Assembly: GCA_963555705.1 (NCBI GenBank)
Contig: OY743174.1
Location: forward strand, 54,768,234 to 54,832,233
DNA from: Ligustrum vulgare
Lineage: Eukaryota; Streptophyta; Magnoliopsida; Lamiales; Oleaceae
Direction: 5' to 3'
Length of the DNA: 64,000 nucleotides
The position numbers and the translations under genes are program-made. Numbering within the stretch: position 1 is the stretch's first letter; each line of letters starts with the position of its first letter. Below are positions 43,746 to 56,000 of this stretch, one piece after another. A model generated the notes under the pieces. It was not told where the DNA came from and did no database searches. It worked only from the letters and a program-made list of their open reading frames with translations.

Positions 43746-45870
43746 TCGGATACGCCGGTCTCCCGCGCCCCATTTCCCACTCACACCTTTCATGAATTAG
43801 AAGTACACCCATTCTTTCTTTAAAACTTGGGATACATAACTTTTGAACAACTTGCACCTTGACACATTCCTTTCATTTAAAAATATTTGACTTCCCAATT
43901 TCGATGCCAATGCATGCTTGATGATGCAATGACATAATAATGTGCATGCTTTAACATTTCCTTAAATACACATACTTGCACGTAGTAACTAAAAGCATTA
44001 AAATCAGTTAACACGAATGTCGATCAAGCACATTAATTCCACATTAACATTCAACTTTGATGAAAGTAGGGGGAAGTTTACTTACTTGACTTCCTTAGTA
44101 TTTACCGCCTTTCTTAAATAGCAAGTGGAGGTGTCTTGGTTGCACTTGACGTCAATGTACCAATTATCCTAAGTATTCACATTAATCAATAAAGTGTAAT
44201 CGCTAATTCAAAATGTGACCTCACAGTATAGCCATTACATTTAACACCACATTCGAGACAAACGATCAATTTCAATGTATACATTAGAAAATCGTTTATC
44301 CCTTTTTTTCATTCTTATCATTTATTTCAAACTTCGGCTCAACTCAAATTTACATAATACAAACAGCCTAAATCCCAAAACCACCAAATTCGAAATTTTA
44401 TAATATACAGTCATACTATTACATATCTCCAATTTCAAAAGAACAATTAGATATTCAAAAATCTAATTAAACCCAATTACTTATGTAAATCCATGTCTAC
44501 CAATTTCACATATATGTATGTATATATTTAAACACTAAATTCAGAAATTTTCCAAGAATTAAATCTGAAACTAACAAATTTTGAATTCGAGATCTACACT
44601 AAAATTCAATCAAAGTAACTTAAACTCTTAAAAATCTCACTTACGAAAATTGACCATTATAATCCAATTTAAATCTTAAATATTAATTAATCAAACTAGT
44701 ACCCAATTTCTGGGACTTTGAAAATTACTTGTATACACACATATATACAATAATTTCCTTTACCAATTTTTATCAATTATTCACGTCATTTATCAATCTT
44801 ATCCAAACTGAAAGTAAAAACTCGTTTATATTACTTTCCCCAAAATTTGATATTTGCAGAATTTCTCGAAGATTAACCAAAATTTCAATTAGCCTAATTA
44901 TGAATTTCATGATTCTTTACACACACAAAAGTCAATATATACATACATATATACACATTACCCCTTGAAATTAGCATAAGAAAAATCTGAGAAAATAACT
45001 TCCAGAAAATCTGAATTTATGCATATTTCCACATAAATTCCGAAATTTACACATTTACATATACCTATACATACATAATAACATATATCCATACCTAAAC
45101 ATCTTACCCATCAATTTTAACAACACAGGAAATCTGAAATTAACCTTTAAAAATCTACATTTTATATAGGATGTACATACATAAACGTTATTTACATAAA
45201 AATCTATATATATACATGTGTATATCGGAATATGTATGTGTGTGCGCGTGAAAGTGGTTGAACCGTGTGGGTGCGGTTTCGTGTGTGTGCGTGAGAGGGG
45301 AAAAAGGGTTTTACCGTAGGAGGGGAGGTGGTGGTCGCGGCAGTGAGTGGCGACGGGCTCGAGTGGCGAGAGAGATGCGTGACCGAGAGCGAGCTCGAGG
45401 TCGTGAGAGAGGGAGATGAGAGTCGAGACAGAGGGGGATGGAGATGGGCTGAGAGGCGGAGTGAGAGTGAGAGTGAGCGTGAGCGTGAGTGATGAGAGAT
45501 AAGGGATTAGATTAGGTTTTGAATCTTAGGAATTTGCAATTTAGTCCCTTGCTTCTCTCCATGTGTATAGTTAAGTCCATAAGTTCTAATTTACTCTCCA
45601 ATTGCCGCCAATTATCCCCCAACTTTCAATTTAATAAAATAAAATAGAAAGTAGCAAGCTTAAACAGTAAAACAATTAATCACATAAATTGCAAGTAAAA
45701 ATTTATAATTTTCTAATTGACACATTGAGCGAGACGGCGTCCAAATCCTTCTACTGCAAATTAAGTCAAATATGAAAAATAATAATAATCAGTTACATAA
45801 TTTATAATGGTACCAATATAAAATTACGTGAAATTCAAGAATGCGCGTAACACGAAAAAATGGTATTACA

Positions 45871-48440
45871 ATTAGCATGTGCATAGTGTATAATAAGCAC
45901 ATCACTAAGCTATTGAACGCCAAATTGAGCACATTATTGCATTACACTATCTCATTGCATAGTGGTTTTATCCCTGGCAGACTTATTGGGGATAATGTTT
46001 TACTGGCTCAAGAGTTCCTCTATAGTTTGGATGTAAAGTAAGAAGAGAAAATACTATGCTAAAGCTTGACATGGACAATGCATATGACCGCATGAATTGA
46101 GGTTTCTTAAATTCTATACTACAAAGCTTCGAATTTGATCAGTTATGGATCGACGGGGATCAGGAGCTGCGTATCTAAGTGTATGTTCTTAATGCTCTTG
46201 AATGGGCGGCCATGTAGATTTTTTCCATCTTCACAGGGACACCGACAAGTAGATTCTATCTCCCCATCACTTTCATCATTGTTGTCTACTTCTCACGATT
46301 ACTCACACTGCAGTTTGAGAAGTACCCTAGTATGGGTTATTGGGATGGTGACACTACTCTTGTCTCACACTTATCGTTTGCTGATGATAGGCTCATCTTC
46401 ACCAACTGCTAGAAACAGTCGATAATGAGGGTACTGGAGAGTTTGGAGCACTATGAGGGAATTTCTGGTCAGTTGGTGAATCGAGACAAGAGCAAACTTA
46501 TCATTCCCAGACAAACTTCTATCATTTTGATCAGATGGCTTGAGCACTTGACTGGTTCAGACATCGACAGGAGCTGTTCATTTATCCGAGGGTCCCCTTA
46601 TACAAGGGGGTGAAGAGGACATTCCATTACAATAACCTGATTCAGAATGTCAGAAGTAGGATCACTAGTTAGGCTTCACGCCTGCTTTCATATGGAGGAC
46701 GCCTTACCTTACTTTACTTAGATTAGTCCTCCTCTCTATTCATTTCTATCTTCTACAGCCTCCTAAGGTTGTACTTAAGAAGCTCAAGAGCATTTTTGCA
46801 TGATTCATTTGAGATTCCAAGGATCAAGTGCACCATTTGCATTGGAAGATGAAAAGATTTGTGCCTTCCTACTGACGAGGGTGGTCTTGGCTTCAGACGA
46901 TTGCTGGACACTGGATACTCTCTCATTGAAGTTGTGGTGGCTGTTTTGTTCCTAGAGATCCTTATGAGCTCAATTCTTACTGGGCAAGTATTCTATGGGG
47001 ACTCACCCTTCACTTGTTGTTATTTAATACTCAGCTTCTCCTATCGGAAGAGGTTGAAGAGGGCTGGACCGCTAGATGAGCCACATATTCGGTGGCATCT
47101 TGGGGCTGGACATATATTCTTTTGGCATGATTTTTGGATGGTTGACACTACCTTAGCAGCCTTATTTCACAGACACCAATCACACCTCAAAGAGGGTGCA
47201 AGACTTCTACGATAATACTGGTTGGGATATTGTGCGACTACTACAGCTCATTCCACTTCTTATGGCTGAATAGATGGGGAAACTCTTCATATGTGACGTC
47301 CCAGATCAAATTGTTTGGAAAAACACATCAGATGGTAGGTTTGCTATCAAGTTTTCTTGGAAACTAGTCCAGACGATCGACAGTCTCGAGACTCTTACAA
47401 CATGATATGGAGCACTACTCTTCCCTTTACTATATCTTTCTTCAGTTGGAGGTTTATGGTAGGGAACCCTGTTGACAGTTATCCAACGGCATGTTGGGTG
47501 GTACACTAGTACTTAGCATCTCGTTGCCAATACTTTTCACAGCCTTAGACTATTACACACATCTTCACAGGCAGCACAATCTCAGAGCAGGTATGGAGAT
47601 ATTTTGGGGACATCTTTCAGGTATGGAGACATTTTGAGGACGTCTTTCAAGTACCTATGACTTTAAGTGAGGATATCAGACAGCGTTTCCAGAGATGGAG
47701 ATATTCTGGACAATATGTACGGCTCGGGCAATTTCACACCATCATCGTCTTTTGATATTATGGTTCCTGTGGATCAAGAGAAATGAACCGAAACACAGAG
47801 ATATTCGAAAGCAGTTGAGGCAGATCATTTGGAGGGTTTATCGCATGCTATCATTCCTTAATATTGGACGAATCTTCGGACTGCATCATTGGCATGGGAC
47901 CTAGCCATTGCCCCACTATTTGGTATATCTACTGCTCTCTCTACCCATTCATCCTCCATTTTAGTTCTTTGGTGTACTCCATCAGTGAGAGCCTAAAAGC
48001 TCAACACTGATAGATGCATTAAGGACAATGCTGCTAGCAGTGGAGGTATTATTAGGAACTATGATGGACATTGCACCAGGGCATTCTCATCATTCTATGG
48101 GAACTGTCTTATCATTGAGGCAAATATGTGAGCTATTCTTGATGGTATCCTTCTTGCTCGTCGACAGGGGATTGCTAGAAAATTGGGTTGAGACTGACGC
48201 CATAGTGACCATCCATTACATCATTAGAGATTGTGGACCTTGACGATTCAGAGCATCAGCTCAAGGACATCCTCCATTTTGATCAGGACACTATCCTCAC
48301 ATCTACTGTGAGTGTAACCAGGTTGCTGACTCACTCGCATCTAAGGGTTGTGATTAGCGTTACTATCAGGAGTATAGATAGTAGTAGGATTTTACCTCGT
48401 CGGCTTAGGGTACTAGTGCAGATTGAAAAATATGAATTGC
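45871..48440 (+). pseudogene. Decayed LINE ORF2, part 2 (RT to RNase H)
   Basis: Resumes the RT at TISMCIVYNKHITKLLNAKL, then HSGFIPGRLIGDNVLLAQEF (45950-46020). Frames broken by stops continue through LTFADD-like sequence (near 46380), GQLVNRDKSK (46480), HLGAGHIFFWHDFW (47100-47140), KRNEPKHRDI (47780) and an RNase H-like end near 48000-48240 (INTDRCIKDNAAS, GGIIRNYDG). 5'-truncated, with many stops and frameshifts. The 3' end is near 48440-48480. No clear target duplication or A tail was identified. Confidence 0.85.
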
Positions 48441-48480
48441 CTAGCTGTACGAGGCTTATAGTGTAGTTTATCTTTACTTT

Positions 48481-50085
48481 TCCTTTATTATACGAGAAGT
48501 AATACTTTGTTTTATTACTTTCAATACTTTGTTTTTCCATTTAATGTATTTCCGTTATATATATGGTTGGAGAATTTTAACCCTAGTTGATCTTCTTGTG
48601 TGAAAAAGTTGGATGAAGTTACTCCCAATTGCTTTTTTCACATCATTAATGCCATGACACTATTGGATGTTATGTCTCTTAACGATTTGATCCGTGCCTT
48701 CATATTTAAACACTCTATTGTAATCTATTTTTTGCTCTAATTCGTGGAGTTTTATTATTGAGTGTTTGACGCAAATTAGTTTGAGAATTTTTTTTTATGA
48801 AAGGTGGTGTTTTTAGAAAATGTGTGTTTTTTTAATAGGAAAAATTAACGAGGTCAATTATAAATTAATTTTAATGCGATAATGATGATTGAAAATGAGT
48901 TTGAAAAAACTGAATTGAGGGGCTCAAGTAGTTTAATTAAAGTACGTTTGATGCAAATTTTCAAAAATGAATTTTTGAGAAATGTGCAGTTAAAAGCAAG
49001 AAAATATTATGCATCCACGTGTAAAAGTGTTGAATTGAAAGAATCTAAAACTAAAAATGAGTTTGGCGAAAAATTATTTTAAAAAAAATACAAAACAAGA
49101 AATTAATGAATAATGACTATAAGGATATCTCAATTACTCATAAAAATAGTTTTTTTTATTTGTCCAAAATTATATGCAACTTTTCTTCTTGATAGTGTAT
49201 ATGATTTTTTTTTACTTTTCTAATACGCTCATATTTAATATGTATTGTTATCAATAAATATGAATTATTCCTATTTAAATTATGGATGTATTAAACAAAT
49301 TAAGAAAAAAATTATATTTTTACACAATATTAATTATGTTTTTTAAATTTGTGTGAAAATGAGAAATTATTTATTAGAGTTTGTTTAGTCCTAGAGGATT
49401 TTGATAAATTTTCAAATGTGAAAAAAATGATGAATAAATATGTGATTGAAAAATAAGTTCCTTTTTGGCTTCCATTATGAAAAAAATACATTTTTTTCTT
49501 TTTTCTTTTCAATCACATATTTATCAATAAAATAATATTAAACATAAACGTATAAAAGATTTCTTAATTTTTAAAATCAATATCGAAGTGGGCTAAATTT
49601 GAAGGGAAAAAAAATGAAAGCAAGGATCAAATAAGAATCATTTTTTTTTTTTTTTGTTGTTGAAAAAAACGTAACAGTGTTGCTGTGCTGTTGACGCTGA
49701 TAGGACCAGCGCCGGCCCATGTTCAGACCAAAGAAAAATCGGAAGAATGACAGCAATATCCATTAGCAAATAAATAAAATTACATAAAAATAATCTAAAA
49801 ATAAAATTTGAAGTAAAATTCCAACCGTACAACTAGTTTGCTATTCGAGTTAGAGACATGTGCCTAATTCCGCGCAGCTCAGACAGCAGTTCTCGAAATC
49901 TCCCTTTGTCATCTACCCGGAGACAAACTCCCTTTGAGTCTTGAATGTTCTGCGTGCGTATTTATTTTTAGTTTTATTTTCAACAATTATTGGTCTCTCT
50001 AATCTTGAAATCATGAAATTGAATCTTGAGTTTTGAAAACCCAGTAAAAGAAACTGTAGTGAATTATAGTGGCGTGTACAGAAAG
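48481..50085. other. Intergenic and presumed promoter/5' UTR of the DUF639 gene
   Basis: No other gene was seen. MITE-like, AT-rich sequence covers 48757-49560, including an inverted pair around ATATGTGATTGAAAA (49438) and TTTTCAATCACATAT (49506). The last ~240 bp before ATG 50086 is less AT-rich and is probably the leader. No convincing TATA box. Confidence 0.5.
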
Positions 50086-53000
50086 ATGCATTCAAGATTC
50101 CCAGTAAAAACTGCCCAATTCGGACAATCACCACATTTTTATATACTCCCACAGCATCAACAGAAATTCCTTTTCAGAAATTTTTGCAGTGGCAAGGCTC
50201 CTTCAAATTCTTTCGATTCTGATCCTCCTCCTCCTCCTCCTCCTCCTCCTTCGTCTTCATCCTCCTCGTCTTCGTCGGATGACAAGTTTGGATTCAAGCT
50301 GGTGGGTAGGTCTCTGCGCGACAGTAAATGGAAATTCAATGATATTAATGTCAGTAAGTGTAAAAAGACTAAACTTTTGTACCTTATTATTGTCTGTTTC
50401 GATTTAGTTGTGTTTATATTCTTCAAGTTTGCTGATTTTGGGTGAACAAACAAAATTTATCTACTAAAAGTCTAAAGGAAGAAAAATCTGGAATAGGAAA
50501 TTATACTTTCATTCTTCTCAAAATAGAAATGACACACAGGAGCTCTCTATATACAAGATAAAATCAATGAAGAAATGAAGGCTAATGCTAACTAACTAGT
50601 TTTAATTAACTTGATGGAAAAGAAAAGGAATTAAAGAATGAAAAATTAAATTACATATTCTTCATCGCCTCAAGTTGGAGGTTGGTGCTGCAGATCAACC
50701 AAGCCCAACTTAGAAACCGAAACATGGAAATTTGGTGCAGCAAGAGCCTTAGTAAATAAATCTGTCAACTGGAGGCTATGTGTTGAGGCTGAACAAAACC
50801 ATCTTTAAACTTGTTCTTGATCAAGGTTTTTCATTCTTTAATTCCTTTTTCTTTTCCATCAAGTTAGTTACAACTAGTTTGTTAGCATTAGCTGAGGTGT
50901 TGTTTCTTCATTCGTTTTATCTTATATATAAATAGTGTTGTATGTCATTTCTATCTTGAGAAGAATGAAAGTATAATTTCCTCTTCCAGACCCATCATTC
51001 TTGAAATTCCGAGCTCTAACCATCATTGCTAAATTATCATTACTTCCTGAAAAAATAGTATGTACCATCTGAGCATTAAAAAGGCCAAATTTTTTATGTG
51101 TAGATAAAACGCAACTTATGGTGGAACATAACGAGCTGCTATTTTTATCCACAATACGAAATACCAAAATATACAAATCTCAACGCCGTACAACTTGTAA
51201 ACTATGTGTCTCTTTGGTGTAGGTAGTTTTTGAGGAATTTAGGAAATTTGGGTTGTTGGGAGAATGTGTGGTTGAAAATTGATTAAAAAGTAATGGGTCC
51301 AATACAAATGTGTGGTTGAAAATGAATTTGAGGAAACTGTTAAAAAAATGGTTAGGAGCAAATAAGGCCTATGTTAATAATTTCTAATTAATCTAAAATG
51401 TTCGATCATGTGCTATATCTGCTCAGCAGTCTAAATACCTCCAACTTATTTTCCAGATCCGCTAATCCAAATGCCCCCTGAACACGAGGTAAAATGTACA
51501 GCATGGGAATCAATATAATCTTTCCCACCTGATGCTGAAGATAGCATACAAGGATTCAACAGAAACATGAATTAAAAAGTGAATTACGTACAAAACCCAA
51601 GAAATCCTTTTATAAAGACAGGTCTACATTTGCATATGGAAACGGTACTATTGAACAAACATGACTCTAGCTTGGCAACATTGGCCGACCCTATTTGCAG
51701 AATTATGGCAGATGTATGCCATTGACATAGCCTCACAAGGTAGTATAATTCCAAGCATATACTATATCTTTAGAGATAGAATTTAGGATCCAAGATCTCA
51801 CCATAAAATCTACTCTTATCCATTGTTCAAGCTTAGGAGAAGCTTCAGTAGGTTTCTCACATCCTCTAGTTATAAATCCTAGCTTCATTTTAGCTCCCAA
51901 AGCAATTTTGATAGATCTGTTCCAACTAAGGTAATTGTTACCTGTCAATGGCGAGGTAACCAACACCATATCAGGGTGATCTGAGCCTTAAAGATTCAAT
52001 GGATCTCCATTGAAGTAAGATCCAGGATACTTCGCAGCAACCTTATTTTCATTTGTGTTGAGATTTAATCTCACTTCTGTAGTGTTATCATCATCTGCCA
52101 TAACTTCTTCAATGATTAACTTATAAGTAGAGTATCAACTTAATTTTTCCGGATTGATGAATGCTCTAATACCATGAACAAACCAAAATTTATCTTAAGG
52201 AAGAAAAATTTGGAAGAGGAAAATATACTTTCATTATTCTCTGAATAGAAACGACATACATTAACACTATATATACAAGATAAAACCAATGAAGAAATGA
52301 CACCTCAGCTAATGCTAACAAACTAGTTGTAAGTAACTAACTTGATGGAAAAGAAAAGGAATTAAAGAATTAAAAATCAAATTGCATATTCAACAGGTTT
52401 GTTGGTTTTAGGACTGATTTTCTTTTAATGATCTTAGCAACAGCATGGTTGACTTGTTTCCCATGCTTATTTTTCTCAATCTTGTGGATGAATTGTATAA
52501 GCATTACCCTTTAAGTGTAAGTTGATGCTATTACTTTTTTTATTCAGTTGATAAAATCATAATACCAAAGGGTGAGTATATGTTATATTATAATATGATG
52601 CAGAATTTATTTCTTTCACAGATACATTGCAAGAATCAGTAAACCAATGGCTCTCAAAGACCCAAAACTTTTTGAATGAAGTAACTTCCCCATTAGTTAA
52701 AAATGTTCATGATAGAAGGCCAAATCTTCCAAAAGATAGGGAAGACGTGGAGGACATCTTCATCATTGAACGTACTGTTAATACCAGAACCCCTGGTGGA
52801 GACCTTTCTGAGGTTGCCATTGTTTCTATTGAGCAATTCGGCCGGTAAAGTTGCAGTTTTCTGATTTCAACTTCCTTAAAACTGGAAGGTGTCCTTAAAT
52901 ATATAAATGCAATATTTTTTTTTTCGGTTGCATAAAAATTTTGTTTGATTAAAAGAGCTCCGCTCATTTATAAGTTAAAAATCAGAAATAATTGCAATGG

Positions 53001-56000
53001 ATTTTCATGGATAGAGAAATATGTAATAGTTGATTCAATTTACTACTACTACAGATAAGTTTTTTTGGGGATATTCTAACTATTGCCTATGGTTACCAGG
53101 CTTGTAAATAGATACACGTATTCCCTGTGCGAAACCGTGAGTGGTAGGAAGTGAGCAATATGAATTTGTAAATCTTACCTATTGATTTTATTTTTATCAG
53201 GTTCAGAGTCGATGAATCTATCTTACTGAATAGTGTGGAATAAATTTTTGACTTCTTCATTAATTAAGTCATGCAGGATGAATGGTTTAACTGGGGGCAA
53301 AATGCAGAAGATATTTAGAGCGCTTGTTCCGGAATCTGTTTATAATAATCCCCGTAATTTGGTGGAGTACTGCTGCTTCAGGTTTTTGTCAAGGAACAAT
53401 GCTGAAGTTCATCCTGGCCTCAAGGTTCGTTCATGGGGCAAATCTAAATTAGGCACCATTTCCATTTTTAGAATTATGGTTTTCTCATTGCTGACAATCA
53501 TGATGCATAGATGATTAGATTTGTGGCGCATCACATATAAATATGCTATTGGCTGCATATCCAAACATATGAAATATGGAAGAACGATTATTTTTGGTAA
53601 TTGGTCAATTCAAAACAACTAACATATATATTTTGAGTTTTAAGATGCTGATCAAGTTGCAGGAAGCTGAGATCAGATTACAGGTGATATGGATTAAACC
53701 AAGAGAAATAATAACACGAAATAGAAAGTAAAAGCTAGATTATATAGGAGGAGATATTAAGATAACCTAATACATGTGAATTTCCAAAGTACCCCTAGTA
53801 CATGTGAGAACTGCAGTCGAGGGCAAAAAGGTTCAGTATACTGCGCTCCACAAATGCAACATAAACACGCAATTGTTTGTGTGCACACTCAAAATTCATA
53901 TTTTTTATTATTAATTATTATTATTGTTGTTGTTGTCGTCTTTATGTGGACTAGGATAGGATTCAACTCCTGGGACATACTGATTCATTAGTAGTTTGAC
54001 ATGCAATATAGGAAACAGCATTTCAGAGACTTATTTTTGTCACTATGCTTGCTTGGGAGCATCCCTACAGCAACCAGAAGAATTACCGAGCTAAAGTATT
54101 GGAGAGAAATACTTTCCAGGTATTTAATATAATACTGATTTTTCTTTGTGTTAGTTGTTCTCCTCGTTAGTAGATTATAGTATGCTGCTGTTGCTTTCTT
54201 TATTTGATTTCTTGTAACTAGCCATTCTAATTTATTACATGTTATCAGAGGCAATCGAGTAGATCAACATATAAATTGAATGAAATTTGAGTTATAGTTG
54301 AAGAATACCGAAGATTAAATTGCTTTGATGACAAACGTTTTCTATAAAAAACTTTAAGAGGAGTATAAAATTATAAGTATTACATTGAGGGAGTCCCATC
54401 AAAGATGATATTTTTATTGCTGGAAAAAACTTCTATGATTTTGTTATAAAATGTGTTCATTAAAGAAAAGGTCTACTTGACATTTTTTCAATTACTATTT
54501 TTTAAGGTGACAGTTGTTGGCGTACCAGGATGTATCTTTTACTTGTATTCTACTTGGCTTTGGGTCGGGGTTAGGAAAGCGAGGGAGGGAGCTAGCGTGG
54601 TACTCAATTTCTTTGTTCAGGGCTTTGTAATATATGCCAACTGGTTTCCTTTTACCTTTAGTTTGACACGAGTGTTGAATGTCAGAACTAAAAATTCGTA
54701 TTTGTTGAACTTGAAGAGGAGTCTAGTTGGAGAAGAGGCTTTTGTTCGCATTGCTCCTGCTGTTTCTGGTGTGGCTGATTGGTCAACAGCACATAACCTT
54801 TTCAAAGCTCTTGCTGGTGATGACTGGGGAATTTCATTTAGCATATGGTCAACATATATTGACGAACTTCTCAAGTGAGAACTGTTTCTTTTCAATTTCG
54901 ATTAAGTCGTCTTTGGCTATTGTGTTATTATAATTTATTTTTTTTCCGTAACGCTCCTATGATCTTTGATGTTATAGCACCCCAACCAACTTGCAGAATA
55001 TGGCCATTGTTACTTAAGAATAGTATGGTTACTGATTCTCTGAAATAGCAAAGAAATTGTGAAATGATCCAGTTGGTATCCCCATCGTTCAGTTTCCCCT
55101 GAACTACACATCAGGGTTTGAGTTCAAGCCCTCACCACCTACTAAAAACAAAATGTCCTACAGAGAATAAAAAGAAAGTTTGTAGGATAAATTGCAAGGA
55201 AATGGTTAATGTATACTGAATGTACCCTTTTCATTTGTGTCTTTCAACTAACATTTAATAACGAGATTAATTCAGTCTGCCAATTAGCACAAGACATTTC
55301 ATGATCCTTTTTGCTATGCTACTCTGGACTGAAATTCTCATGTGAAAAATACATACCAGACCATTGTCGAACCATTCAAATGCACTTGGATATTTGGATA
55401 GTTTTAATCTAGATCAGACAAGGGATCATCCCAGATACATGTGGTCAAGGTCAAACAACATAAACTTTTTTACTTACTCCAAGTAAGTTTCGATATAGCA
55501 CATTTGGGTTCCTCGAGTGACATTTAAAATAATATATGTTGCAACCTCAGCAGTTCAGCTGGTTATTATACTATTCTATTTCTTGAAATCTCTCAACTTG
55601 TTCATATTACAAAAAATCGTCATGTTAGTCTTGACATCATCTGAAAGTGATTTATGTAGTCGAAGCATAAAAGCATCACAAAGCATGTGTGCTTTTGAAT
55701 TTTTTTATGCAAAAATCTTATGACAAATAATTATTCCAGAGCTTATCAGCCTTTAAACATTAAATTTATTAGAAGATAACACAAAAATACCTCTCTGGTA
55801 CCATATAAAGACAACTGGATCTCATATTTATTAAAGATGAAACACCTGGGTTGAAAGAAAAAAAAATGAAATCACACCGCGGACACACCCGGGTCTATGA
55901 GTTTGAAGTCCAAAAAAAATAAAAAATAAAAAATTGAAGACAAGTTACAAAGAGATGGCAATGGGTCGGATATGGGTCGGGTTTGCCAAACCCATCCCCT

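Larger units (their letters stand above)
42575..45870 (+). mobile_element. Long solo LTR (~3.3 kb), probably Gypsy chromovirus type
   Basis: Begins TGTAACACCCC and ends GGTATTACA, with short inverted TGTAA/TTACA ends. An exact 5-bp duplication ATTAG lies at 42570-42574 and 45871-45875. It splits a LINE RT frame cleanly: FRTIS to the left, TISMCIVYNK to the right. No PBS, gag-pol or internal LTR copy is seen. It holds a 19-20-bp array (43180-43340), a 50-bp array (43426-43745) and a GA/GTGAG-rich patch (45220-45500). Large size and the TGTAACACCC start recall Tekay/Del chromovirus LTRs (inference). ORFs inside are not genes. Confidence 0.85.
50443..52395 (-). mobile_element. Copia relic in intron 1, minus strand
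   Basis: LTRs of ~222 bp at 50443-50664 and 52175-52395 (plus-strand TGAACAAAC...CATATTCTTCA / CATATTCAACA). PBS TGGTATTAGAGC on the minus strand at about 52163-52174. Gag start on the minus strand (51969-51733: VTSPLTGNNYLSWNRSIKIA; MKLGFITRGCEKPTEASPKL). The pol end near 50670-50820 reads LTDLFTKALAAPNFHVSVSK. Most of pol is deleted, and an inverted LTR piece lies inside. No target duplication is visible. Lineage: Retrofit-like by gag (inference). Confidence 0.85.

Noticed and set aside
42565..45875. Mutator-type 9-bp target duplication (AACTATTAG/TACAATTAG)
   Set aside because: Only 7/9 match and no long TIR. A 5-bp ATTAG duplication with TG...CA ends fits an LTR better.
50026..50085. Upstream in-frame extension of DUF639 exon 1
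   Set aside because: It begins at TTG, not ATG. The first in-frame ATG is 50086 and is followed by a transit-like sequence.
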